A stretch of DNA of 34,508 nt, taken from positions 1-34,508 of the forward strand of contig NZ_VTZU01000070.1 in NCBI RefSeq assembly GCF_008370685.1, read 5' to 3'. The notes under the pieces were generated by a model that had not been told where the DNA came from, searched no databases, and was given only the letters and a program-made list of their open reading frames with translations. The stretch is from Aquimarina sp. RZ0. GTDB taxonomy: Bacteria > Bacteroidota > Bacteroidia > Flavobacteriales > Flavobacteriaceae. Below are positions 24,463 to 32,093 of the stretch, in pieces. Numbering within the stretch: position 1 is the stretch's first letter; every line of letters starts with the position of its first letter. The position numbers were made by a program, and so were the translations under genes.

Positions 24463-25485
24463 ATGCAAAAGGTTTCATTATGGCTTTGTGCCATCACAGT
24501 GTTATGTCTTTTATCTTGTAATCAAGATGACAGACAGGAAGATTTTAATATCAACAATACAAAGCAATTATACAATACTGATTTTACAAAACAATATCTT
24601 GGAAAGAATGAATTATCGGTAATGCCATATCGTACTAATTATCTTCTGGAAGGAGATATTATGATTAGTAATGAATTACTATCAGAAAAACCTTTTTTAG
24701 GAAAAAGTGCTGGGTTAAATAGGCAAAGGTGGTCTGATAATATGGTCTATTATACAATAGCTTCAGACATGCCATTATCCAAGAAAAGATGGATTGATGA
24801 TGCAATTATTCATTGGGAAGCGAATACAAATTTACGTTTTCAGGAGCGAACTAATCAATCAAATTATGTTGATTTCGTGAATACTAATGACAACTTTTGT
24901 ACTTCTTTTGTGGGTATGATTGGGGGCAGACAGGAAGCTACAGTGGGTAATTGTTCTACTGGAGTTATGATCCATGAGATCGGTCATGCTATCGGATTAT
25001 TTCATGAACATAATAGAAGTGATCGAGATCAGTATGTGAGAATTGTCAGTGAAAACATACAACCAGGTTTTGAAAATGCTTTTTCAAAATATACTGCGAG
25101 AGGAATTGATGGCACAGATTATACGGCTACTTTGGATTTTATGTCAATAATGATGTATTTCCCTACGGCTTTTAGTGTCAATGGTAATCCTACTATTACC
25201 AAATTAGATGGTTCTTCATATCAGTGGCAACAACAAGTCTTATCAGAAGGTGATATTGAAGGAATCAATATTATGTATCCAACAGATGGAACTGGAGGTG
25301 GAAACGGTGAGGTGACTATTTGTGATATGGTCGAAGAATGGAATCTTAATACTACATATAATCTTGGAGATAGAGTTGTTTATTTGGGTAATTTATTCGA
25401 GAAAACTTCGATAAATTGGACTTTTATAGCTTTTTGTGACGAAGGTAAAAATATCTTTTCTGGGAAACTTCCTGGAGATAATTAG
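24463..25485 (+). CDS. Astacin-like (M12A) metalloprotease lipoprotein
   Basis: This 340-residue surface or periplasmic protease has the lipoprotein signal MQKVSLWLCAITVLCLLSC, with Cys 19 lipidated. The catalytic domain (about 85-270) has HEIGHAIGLFHEHNRSDRD, the astacin motif HExxHxxGxxH (His 171, Glu 172, His 175, His 181) with the following Glu and RxDRD. The Met-turn SIMMYFP is near 228-234. A linker GTGGGNGE leads to a C-terminal module (about 286-340; VEEWNLNTTYNLGDRVVYLG). Its W-x-Y-x-x-GD-V-x-Y-x-G pattern resembles chitin-binding type 3 modules (CBM5/12). It may cleave glycan-bound or matrix proteins. A hairpin terminator follows. Confidence 0.9.
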   Translation: MQKVSLWLCAITVLCLLSCNQDDRQEDFNINNTKQLYNTDFTKQYLGKNELSVMPYRTNYLLEGDIMISNELLSEKPFLGKSAGLNRQRWSDNMVYYTIASDMPLSKKRWIDDAIIHWEANTNLRFQERTNQSNYVDFVNTNDNFCTSFVGMIGGRQEATVGNCSTGVMIHEIGHAIGLFHEHNRSDRDQYVRIVSENIQPGFENAFSKYTARGIDGTDYTATLDFMSIMMYFPTAFSVNGNPTITKLDGSSYQWQQQVLSEGDIEGINIMYPTDGTGGGNGEVTICDMVEEWNLNTTYNLGDRVVYLGNLFEKTSINWTFIAFCDEGKNIFSGKLPGDN

Positions 25486-25530
25486 AAAAACAGATAAAGA
25501 AGTGTAAACCACTTAAAATTCATTGATCCA

Positions 25531-25577
25531 ATAGTTCGGCTTTTTACCCACTTATGGCATGTAAAAAGCCGAATTGT
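25531..25577 (+). terminator. Terminator after the metalloprotease gene
   Basis: TTCGGCTTTTTAC (25535-25547) pairs perfectly with GTAAAAAGCCGAA (25561-25573), with wobble extension outside and TTGTTT after. Confidence 0.75.
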
Positions 25578-25747
25578 TTAGAGAATAATACTTTTACATT
25601 TTGGTTCAAAATAGATATCTTTTTATTGCCATCATACTTATAAGAACTACCAGTGTATAGTTATTGATAACTAGTTGTTTTTTTGAGATGGGTAATTATC
25701 TTTACTTCCAGTTCATTACATTAATTCTGCTTTTTATTCAAGTAATG

Positions 25748-26278
25748 TTAAATCAGCATGGATATCAATGATTGAACGAATTTTTTTAGTTCATTTCTAG
25801 TATTGATATCTATAATTTCTTCAGACCTGTTTATTTTACCTTTTATTCCTGAAATAAGTAATGTAGTCTCCTCAGTAAATTTTGTCTGCAGGGTTTTCAT
25901 GATTAGTTTTAACTCTTGGTGTGCTTTGTCACCACTGGCTGATGCCGTTATGATTCCGATTGGTTTGTCAGAAAAAACTGTTGTTGAGACACACCATTCA
26001 ATTACATTTTTAAGTCCGCTGGGAATGCTGAAAATATATTCTGGAGAGGATATAATAACACCATCAGCAGTATTTATTTGATTGCGAAATTCAATAACTT
26101 CCGTTGGAACGTTACGCTCAGTCAAATGCGTTTTGAAATGCGGTAACACAGCTAAATCATTGATTAAAGTTAAATCGAATTCTGATTTTCCTAATTCTGC
26201 TATCGTTTTCAAAATAAATAAATTAGAATAATTTTTACTGGCACTACCGCTGATACCTATTATTCTTTTCTTTTTCAT
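25748..26278 (-). CDS. NADPH-dependent FMN reductase family protein
   Basis: This 176-residue flavodoxin-fold oxidoreductase has the phosphate-binding loop GISGSASKNYSN near the N-terminus (residues 8-19). The flavin/dimer segment SPEYIFSIPSGLKNVIEW (78-95) and the strand KPIGIITASASG are typical of the FMN_red family. It probably reduces FMN, quinones or azo/chromate-like acceptors with NADPH; the true substrate cannot be read from sequence. It is the last of five same-strand genes, 37 nt after the DinB gene. Confidence 0.88.
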   Translation of the reverse strand: MKKKRIIGISGSASKNYSNLFILKTIAELGKSEFDLTLINDLAVLPHFKTHLTERNVPTEVIEFRNQINTADGVIISSPEYIFSIPSGLKNVIEWCVSTTVFSDKPIGIITASASGDKAHQELKLIMKTLQTKFTEETTLLISGIKGKINRSEEIIDINTRNELKKFVQSLISMLI

Positions 26279-26315
26279 TAAGGTTTTAGATTGTTATTTT
26301 TAATACGATACAAGA

Positions 26316-26870
26316 TCAGGTATTCTTTTTTAAAACGATCCTTTCACCCTGTAGAATATGTCTTTGGTTATGATAGATAACAACTCTAAAAGTATCTCCC
26401 AGTCTTAATTTGATCCATTTAGAGATCGAAATTGCAGTTTTTACTTTATTTAGATTTACTTTTTTTGATTTCTCTAATAAATCAATGAGTGAATACTGTT
26501 GTTCTATAAAAATATCAATAGTTTCAACAGATAAATTGCTGTCTATAGGGTTCATTGATTTAAACGTTTTCATCGTATTGAGTTTTTCTTTAGGAAGCAT
26601 CATATTTGCAGCGTAATTTCCTAACCAACCACTTACAAATCTTTTAGAGTTACTATGCTTAGAGGATTTGATTCGGTTTTTGATTTCTGGAATATAGAAA
26701 GCTCCGTATCTATTTAAATGTTCTATACATTCTAGAATGCTCCAACTATCTGAATCTTTTCTCCAGGTAAGAGTATCAAAAGAAAGTTGTTTAAAAGTCT
26801 CTGCTTTGTTGATATTTCCCTGTGTTCTTTCAATTAAATCTTGTAATAAGTCTTTTGCTATGGTATTCAT
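26316..26870 (-). CDS. DinB-like four-helix protein
   Basis: This 184-residue protein has the DinB/YfiT metal triad positions: His 51 in SILECIEHLNRYG, and His 167 and His 171 in RVVIYHNQRHILQGE. The four-helix layout fits DinB_2, whose members are metal-dependent, often thiol- (bacillithiol-) linked transferases or of unknown role. It lies 54 nt after the Crp/Fnr gene. It has no relation to DNA polymerase DinB. Confidence 0.82.
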   Translation of the reverse strand: MNTIAKDLLQDLIERTQGNINKAETFKQLSFDTLTWRKDSDSWSILECIEHLNRYGAFYIPEIKNRIKSSKHSNSKRFVSGWLGNYAANMMLPKEKLNTMKTFKSMNPIDSNLSVETIDIFIEQQYSLIDLLEKSKKVNLNKVKTAISISKWIKLRLGDTFRVVIYHNQRHILQGERIVLKKNT

Positions 26871-26924
26871 CTATTTTTTTTAGCCAAAAATCGAGATATA
26901 TACTGGCTAAAACCTTGATTGAAA

Positions 26925-27461
26925 TTAAGATTTTTTAATTCTTGAAAGTGTCTCTGGTGTCATTCTTAAATATGACGCAATATATTTATTTGGGATTTCC
27001 TGGAAGAGTTGAGGACTTCTTTTTAAAACTCTTTTATATCTTTCTACTGGCGAGGTAGTAAGAATATCTCTTTCTCTTTCCATTTGTTGCAAAATAAAAT
27101 CTTCTAAAATTTGATACCATATTCTCGTATTCTCTGGAGAAGACATTATAAAATTTTGAAAGTTTTGTTTAGTAATAACCAGTAAGGTTGTTTTTTTTAA
27201 TGCTTGAATGTATAAATCTGAAGGTTTTTCGTTAAGAAATGAATCGAGAGCAACTATTAAATTATTTTTATAGCCAAATCTAATTGTATGTTCTTCAGAT
27301 TCATCCAGAACAAAAATTCTTAGGCTACCATTTTTTACTAAATATAGATTCGTGTCAATACTTCCTTTTACTTTTAAATATTCATTTCTGTCAAGTTTCA
27401 TTTCATAATCCCATACATTCCGGTCACTTATTTCTTTTATTAAAGTAGCAATTAAATCCAT
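26925..27461 (-). CDS. Crp/Fnr-family transcriptional regulator
   Basis: This 178-residue protein has a cNMP-binding-like beta roll at about 25-115 (YLVKNGSLRIFVLDESEEHTI). It lacks the conserved Arg-Ser phosphate loop that binds cAMP in true Crp (the region reads LIVALDSFLNEKPS), so the ligand is unclear. Residues about 138-178 form a short HTH (PVERYKRVL, IPNKYIASYLRMTPETLSRI). This is the short Bacteroidota type. It may control its neighbours or itself. A TAnnTTTG promoter directly precedes it. Confidence 0.85.
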   Translation of the reverse strand: MDLIATLIKEISDRNVWDYEMKLDRNEYLKVKGSIDTNLYLVKNGSLRIFVLDESEEHTIRFGYKNNLIVALDSFLNEKPSDLYIQALKKTTLLVITKQNFQNFIMSSPENTRIWYQILEDFILQQMERERDILTTSPVERYKRVLKRSPQLFQEIPNKYIASYLRMTPETLSRIKKS

Positions 27462-27496
27462 ATTTTATCTAAAAAAATAAATAGTCATAATACGTT

Positions 27497-27523
27497 CAAA
27501 TATAAAATAGTTGGGTCAATCAA
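27497..27523 (-). promoter_or_regulatory. Promoter of the Crp/Fnr gene
   Basis: On the minus strand TTG (27523-27521) is followed after 16 nt by TATATTTG (27504-27497), an exact TAnnTTTG match. It lies about 35 nt before the ATG at 27461 and within the gap after the GNAT gene, so the regulator can be expressed apart from the upstream genes. Confidence 0.5.
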
Positions 27524-27526
27524 TCA

Positions 27527-27994
27527 TTATAATTTTTGATTAGTATTTGTTATGTTTTTTGTAAATAAATTTCTGCTATTAGTCATAAAACCCTGTTTGG
27601 TATAGAGATTATTTGCGTGGGAGTTATGTTTTTCAACTTCGAGGTGGATTGCCTGTATATCTAGTTTACGAGCTATAGTTTCTATAAACTCCATTGTTTT
27701 TTTGCCGACTCCCTTGTTTCGATATTCATCTTTTATATAAAACTCATCAATAAAAGCATCTTTGCCCTTATATTCAAAACTAAAACCAAATGTTAAAACA
27801 ATATAGCCAATACTTTTATGCTGTATTTTAATTAAAAATAACCTGCCTAACGATTTGTTTACTGAGAATTCTAATAGATTTTTTTCATAGAGTATCCGAT
27901 CAAAATCATAACCATCGATCTTATTGAATGCGGCCATCATATCGAGCGTTTGATTTTTATCGAGATTAGTATATTCTTTAAAACTTACTTCCAA
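27527..27994 (-). CDS. GNAT-family acetyltransferase
   Basis: This 155-residue protein has the GNAT acetyl-CoA site EFYIKDEYRNKGVGKKTMEFIE (R-x-x-G-x-G at about 95-100) and the C-terminal HNSHANNLYTKQGF. The substrate is unknown. The start is a TTG at 27994: an in-frame stop lies three codons upstream, and the next ATG would lose the first 18 residues (FKEYTNLDKNQTLDMM), which belong to the fold. It lies 11 nt after the cyclase gene and is probably co-transcribed with it. Confidence 0.85.
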   Translation of the reverse strand: MEVSFKEYTNLDKNQTLDMMAAFNKIDGYDFDRILYEKNLLEFSVNKSLGRLFLIKIQHKSIGYIVLTFGFSFEYKGKDAFIDEFYIKDEYRNKGVGKKTMEFIETIARKLDIQAIHLEVEKHNSHANNLYTKQGFMTNSRNLFTKNITNTNQKL

Positions 27995-28005
27995 TGTTTT
28001 TTAGA

Positions 28006-28701
28006 TTAGTTTTCAAATACGGCAATAGCTCTGACTGGCGAACCAGTGCCTCCTCTTATTTTTAAGGGAAGTCCAATAAAACGAAACCTGCCTTTTCCGA
28101 TTAAGAGATGAAGGTTGATCAGGTTTTCATAGTGCGTAAAATTTAATTCACCACAAATGTGATGTACTTCCTTATTTGATATTCCGGGAACGCCTGGAGA
28201 CATTGTTTCTACTCCAAAAGCAGCTATTTTTTTCTGCCCCAGCCATCTGGCTGATTCTGTCGTTATTCCTGGTCCATTACTCCAGTTTTTTGTATTAAAA
28301 TTTCTTCTATAATGGTCAGTATAGAGTAATACAGTATCTCCCTTTTTTATAGTGACTCCTGCTTGTATACAGGCATCTTCTATTTCATGAGTTTCGATTA
28401 ATTCTCTTAAGTTTTTATGCGAGAAATCTAAGCAAATACCCTCTGTATAAAACGTGGATAAAGGCATTTTATCAATAGATTGTCCTTCATATTGTTGAGC
28501 CATGTGATTTATTGCATCTACGTGAGTTCCTGTATGTTCTCCAAGTTCTAATTTGTGAACAGCTGCCGTTCTCTTTTTTGGGTTTTTTATCCCATTCCAT
28601 TCTTCGTGAGAATTATGAATATTCATTTTTACCTGAGGTAAGTCCTTATAAACGGGCATACCTTCATAAATTTCTTGGCTTAAATCAATAATCTCTATCA
28701 T
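28006..28701 (-). CDS. Cyclase-family (kynurenine formamidase-like) hydrolase
   Basis: This 231-residue metal-dependent hydrolase of the Cyclase family has the signature HTGTHVDAINHM (His 56, His 60, Asp 62, His 66), the DLSQEIYEGMPVY start, and GVETMSPGVPG and GGTGSPVRAIAVF at the end. Relatives include kynurenine formamidase and isatin hydrolase; the sequence alone does not settle the substrate, and no tryptophan-degradation genes are adjacent. It starts the minus-strand run, followed after 11 nt by the GNAT gene. Confidence 0.88.
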   Translation of the reverse strand: MIEIIDLSQEIYEGMPVYKDLPQVKMNIHNSHEEWNGIKNPKKRTAAVHKLELGEHTGTHVDAINHMAQQYEGQSIDKMPLSTFYTEGICLDFSHKNLRELIETHEIEDACIQAGVTIKKGDTVLLYTDHYRRNFNTKNWSNGPGITTESARWLGQKKIAAFGVETMSPGVPGISNKEVHHICGELNFTHYENLINLHLLIGKGRFRFIGLPLKIRGGTGSPVRAIAVFEN

Positions 28702-28753
28702 ATACTTTTATTTTTTTGGATTTTGGTTTTATAACGTCTTATACCATACTAAC

Positions 28754-28761
28754 CAAAAATA
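28754..28761 (-). promoter_or_regulatory. -7 box of the cyclase gene
   Basis: TATTTTTG on the minus strand matches TAnnTTTG, about 53 nt before the ATG at 28701. A -33 TTG is not seen at the usual spacing. Confidence 0.4.
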
Positions 28762-28820
28762 GTAATACGCTATCAGTTCATATTTCTGTATTGATACCTG
28801 TATCGGGGGGTATACTTTTT

Positions 28821-28917
28821 ACTCGATAATCGAGATTAAAATGCTCCGAGGCTTGCCTCCAAATCAAAATGTTTTTTTCAATAAATGCCTCGTATCCTTG
28901 CTCCGCGGTAGTTTACT
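28821..28917 (+). repeat. Structured intergenic repeat, copy 4
   Basis: ACTCGATAATCGAGATTAAA, the intact GAGGC-TT-GCCTC hairpin, ATCAAAATGTTTTTTTCAAT, and CTCCGCGGTAGTTTACT at the end. It lies between the cyclase and HAD genes. Confidence 0.85.
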
Positions 28918-28978
28918 ATATCGTGCATATTACAACAAATATACGAGAAGCTTTTATACCAAAATTCGATAGCTATTT

Positions 28979-29428
28979 TTATCTAAAACTTTCTATTTCG
29001 GTTTTAATTTTGTGAATCCAATACTGATCTGTAGGTTTGATGATAATGGTCTTAAAATTGAATTTTTCTCCTTCTATTTTTACTCCGTCTGAGTCGTCTA
29101 TGTGTATGTCAAAATCAAATGCTTTAGGATATTTTGAGGAATTTGTATGTAATGATTTTAAAAGTTTTTGATTTTCAGTTTGATTAACAATTCGATTTGC
29201 CTTAATTCCATAATATTTTAGGGTCAACCATATGTTGGTTTTTGTTCTAAAAGATGTAGTATAGATATGAATATTATGATTTTTACTCTGTAGATCAGAA
29301 ATTAAATCAGGTGTTCCTTTTCTGATTTTCTCAATACCTATACATTTTGCTATGACACTTCGCTTTTCTGTATCAAATTCATTTCCGTTAGGAATTAGAG
29401 TGCCGTCAAGATCAAAACTAATATTCAT
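28979..29428 (-). CDS. HAD-like phosphatase-fold protein
   Basis: This 149-residue short HAD protein has motif I NISFDLDGTLIPNG (nucleophile Asp 6, acid Asp 8), motif II IHIYTTSFR (Thr in the IYTTS segment) and the acidic HIDDSDGVKIEG near 112-123 as motif IV. A Lys motif III is likely in QTENQKLLKS. Without a cap domain it is a small-molecule phosphatase or a nucleotidase-like protein. It stands alone, with repeat copy 4 just downstream. Confidence 0.8.
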   Translation of the reverse strand: MNISFDLDGTLIPNGNEFDTEKRSVIAKCIGIEKIRKGTPDLISDLQSKNHNIHIYTTSFRTKTNIWLTLKYYGIKANRIVNQTENQKLLKSLHTNSSKYPKAFDFDIHIDDSDGVKIEGEKFNFKTIIIKPTDQYWIHKIKTEIESFR

Positions 29429-29507
29429 TTTTAGAATATAGAGTAAATAATTTAGAAGGTATAGCGTATTTTGATGTTAGTGGTTCCATCAAAAAATGAA
29501 ATAATTG

Positions 29508-30062
29508 TTAGTCTCTTATTTCGACAATTGTTTCGATTTCGCAAGCAAGATTCCAGGGCAATGATATCATTCCTACTGCAGAACGGGCGTGTGTCCCTCT
29601 TTCTCCAAAAACATCAATAATCAGGTCAGAATAGCCATTTATAACTTTTGGGTGATCAGTAAAAGAAGAATCTGAATTTACCATCCCAAAAACTTTTACA
29701 ATTTTTACAACTTTATTGAGGTCCCCAATTTTTTCTTTCAATACTGATAAGTGATTAATTGCAGTTAACCTGGCTGCATCATAGCCTTGTTCAACAGTTA
29801 AATCAACCCCTACTTTTCCTGTTATTCGTTCTCCCTTTGCAGTTATAGGACCATTTCCTGATAAATAAATATAATTACCAGTACGTGTTGCCATTTCTAT
29901 ACTAATCCCCGGAGGGAGTTTAGGAGGTGTTAATTGTATACCTAAATCTAAAATTTTCTTTGAAACATCATAAGGGTAAAGATTTTTTGAATTTTGAGTT
30001 TCTTGTATAGTTGAATTACAGTTGATTAGCAGGATTACAAAAGAAAGAAAAAAATATCTCAT
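29508..30062 (-). CDS. RidA/YjgF-family lipoprotein
   Basis: This 184-residue protein has a lipoprotein signal MRYFFLSFVILLINC (lipobox Cys 15), then a complete RidA fold (about 30-184). RidA motifs include GNYIYLSGNGPI, the Arg in GTHARSAVGMISLPW and the closing ACEIETIVEI. RidA proteins normally deaminate enamine/imine intermediates in the cytoplasm. Here the signal sends the domain to the envelope, so it either acts on another substrate or has a binding role. The catalytic Arg is present. A TAnnTTTG box lies about 100 nt upstream. Confidence 0.87.
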   Translation of the reverse strand: MRYFFLSFVILLINCNSTIQETQNSKNLYPYDVSKKILDLGIQLTPPKLPPGISIEMATRTGNYIYLSGNGPITAKGERITGKVGVDLTVEQGYDAARLTAINHLSVLKEKIGDLNKVVKIVKVFGMVNSDSSFTDHPKVINGYSDLIIDVFGERGTHARSAVGMISLPWNLACEIETIVEIRD

Positions 30063-30162
30063 AAGTATTTGTTTATAAAAATATCTATAGGTATTACTGA
30101 CTAGAACATATATTAAGAAACCAGGAAATAAAAAGCGATAATTTTTTAGTTTATGAAGTAAT

Positions 30163-30170
30163 CAAAGGTA
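30163..30170 (-). promoter_or_regulatory. -7 box of the RidA lipoprotein gene
   Basis: TACCTTTG on the minus strand is an exact match, identical to the pta and recG boxes. It predicts a leader of about 95 nt to the ATG at 30062. Confidence 0.5.
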
Positions 30171-30299
30171 CATATTTTATATGTATATATTTTTATCTGA
30201 TAAACGTAAATTTCCCTTAATTTATTAAGGGTAGAATATTTTTTGATTTCATTTTAGAATAGGAATTCATCTTGAGTACTGTTTTGACTTATAAAATTC

Positions 30300-30395
30300 A
30301 CTCGATAATCGAGATATAAATGCTCGGAGGCTTGCCTCGAAATCAAAATGTTTTTTTCAATAAATGCTTCGTGGGATTGCCCCGCGGTAGTTTAC
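30300..30395 (+). repeat. Structured intergenic repeat, copy 5
   Basis: ACTCGATAATCGAGATATAA, hairpin GAGGC-TT-GCCTC, ATCAAAATGTTTTTTTCAAT, third hairpin GGG-ATTG-CCC, and end CGCGGTAGTTTAC. It lies between the divergent RidA and ACT genes. AACCGTAAGGCTATGCT follows at 30426-30442. Confidence 0.85.
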
Positions 30396-30560
30396 ATTTT
30401 GCACGCTAATTGTGCTGTTTTTTTTAACCGTAAGGCTATGCTGAAAAACTACTACTTCATTATAGTACAAAAGGCAAACTTTTCGATTGAAAACCATGAC
30501 TCAAGATGAGTTTTTGGTATGCAATGGTAACTGAGAATTGAAAAAAGATATTTTTTTAAT

Positions 30561-30594
30561 AAATAAAAAGATGCCTCAAACTAATTGAGGCATC
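30561..30594 (-). terminator. Minus-strand terminator
   Basis: GATGCCTCAA (30570-30579) and TTGAGGCATC (30585-30594) form a 10-bp stem with a 5-nt loop. On the minus strand CTTTTTATTT follows. Upstream on that strand there is only a 27-codon frame at 30606-30689. Confidence 0.75.
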
Positions 30595-31094
30595 CGTATG
30601 GTTATTTATTTGTGCAAAAAAAGAATAAATAATCCAGATCCGAACAGGTTTTTAAAAAGGAAAGAATTTATTCTTTGCAAGCTGAACATCTATTAAGTAA
30701 AGATTATCTAATTTTTTCTGAAAATTTTCAGAGAGACTTCCAAAGAATTATATGAACCATATGTTCGAATCTTATAGTATTACCAAGTATTAATGACCTT
30801 ATATATTTATATTTTACCGGATGATTCAATCATTAATATGTGCCAGATACTTTATTTTATAAAATGTGTATGTAATTGACTATAGCAATATTAAGGGAAT
30901 TTTTTTTAAAATCATGTTAGATTTCTAACAGAATTGAAACTATTTTCTCCCTAATTATTCGTTTTTGAAAGTATTGGTTCTTTGAATTTTTATAAGACTT
31001 TATAATGTCTGTGATATTGAGATAACAAGACATGTGTTATTTTGATTTTGAGATTAAAATATGTATCATTAATGTATAGAGATAAAAAATAAAA
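30595..31094. other. Intergenic, possible short minus-strand transcript
   Basis: No convincing gene. A 27-codon minus-strand frame (30689 to 30606; starts MFSLQRINSFLFKN) ends 12 nt before the terminator. TCTGAAAATTTTCAGA at 30717-30732 is a 16-bp perfect palindrome upstream of it. For the plus-strand ACT gene, TTG (31017-31019), 18 nt and TATTTTG (31038-31044) could be a promoter. Confidence 0.35.
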
Positions 31095-31496
31095 ATGATT
31101 GGAGAAACAAATTTAGATGCACTAATAAAAGGAATGACTCCCAAATTAAATAAAGGTGAGTATGTATTTACTAGTTTAAAAAGTATAGATGGAATTGATC
31201 GGAAAGATACCATTTGCGAGTTTCAAGAAAAGGAAGGGGTTACTATTGTAATAGAGAAGGGAAAAGCAGATAGTTTGGGGCTTAAATACGAATATATTGC
31301 TTCTTGGATTACATTAATGATTCATTCGTCTCTTGAAGCAGTAGGTTTGACCGCCTTATTTTCAGCAGAATTGGCTAGAAATAATATTAGTTGCAATGTA
31401 ATAGCCGGATATTATCACGATCATATATTTGTAAACAAGAATGATGCTGCAAAAGCACTTGAAGCACTTAGTAATGTATCGAAGAATTCTTCTTGA
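31095..31496 (+). CDS. ACT-domain protein (COG3602 type)
   Basis: This 133-residue protein is made of two ACT-like halves. GEYVFTSLKS and CEFQEKEGVTIVIEK lie in the first half; ASWITLMIHSSLEAVGLTALFSAELARNNISC and AGYYHDHIFV in the second match the small ACT_7/DUF2241 group. ACT domains bind amino acids, so a ligand-sensing role is likely, though no partner gene is adjacent. The protein is cytoplasmic, with no signal peptide. The sequence is well preserved and of normal length. Confidence 0.85.
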   Translation: MIGETNLDALIKGMTPKLNKGEYVFTSLKSIDGIDRKDTICEFQEKEGVTIVIEKGKADSLGLKYEYIASWITLMIHSSLEAVGLTALFSAELARNNISCNVIAGYYHDHIFVNKNDAAKALEALSNVSKNSS

Positions 31497-31655
31497 TTAG
31501 CATAGGTAAACGGATAAATAGTCATGCGCAATATTGAGCGAGATATACAATCAACTCATCTTGACTTATTAGTAATGAATCTCTTTTTTGTATTAGTGAA
31601 AAATGAAAAAAAATAATTTTCTTTTAGAGTAAAATTAAACAATAAATGGTAGTGT

Positions 31656-31865
31656 TTAAGATCCAAGTTGTATTATAAAATATTTTTTGCTCTGATCTTT
31701 TATTTTTTTATAAGATGTTTTTTGAACGGTACAAGTATTTTCTTTTTCAATACTTTTGGTTGAAGATTTTTGGTCAGGTAAATCTTTAATACCAGTAATA
31801 TAGCTAAGACAAAAAGTGGCTAAAAATAGGATGCCAAATTGTTTTTTTAAAATTAGTAATTTCAT
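31656..31865 (-). CDS. Small exported protein, unknown
   Basis: This is a 69-residue protein. A hydrophobic N-terminal segment (LILKKQFGILFLATFCLSYI) is a signal peptide or anchor. The mature part is Lys/Ser rich with one Cys (ENTCTVQKTSYKKIKDQSKK). No family is recognised. It lies alone between the ACT gene and recG. The coding potential is moderate, supported by signal-like composition and an ATG, but it could be a chance frame. Confidence 0.45.
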   Translation of the reverse strand: MKLLILKKQFGILFLATFCLSYITGIKDLPDQKSSTKSIEKENTCTVQKTSYKKIKDQSKKYFIIQLGS

Positions 31866-32093
31866 TTTTTTAAGGTAAACTGTTGTAAAACATTCAGATT
31901 CTGATTTGTATTTTAGAATTAAAAAATCTGAATAAGTTTATATACAAAAAACAATATAATAGGGGAATCCCCTACCTTTATTATGTTAAACAAATGTTAT
32001 CTTATTTTTTGAATATTGGTATGCTCTGGGTTTGTTATGGAAAAAAACATAATATGCTAACGTAATATTTTGATTATTAGTATTTAATGTGTT

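Noticed and set aside
26316..26870. DinB as a DNA-damage polymerase
   Set aside because: The His triad and four-helix layout fit the DinB/YfiT metal-protein family, not polymerase IV.
11191..30395. The dispersed repeat as a CRISPR array or integron attC array
   Set aside because: Copies are single, kilobases apart and in both orientations, with no spacers of regular length or integrase nearby.
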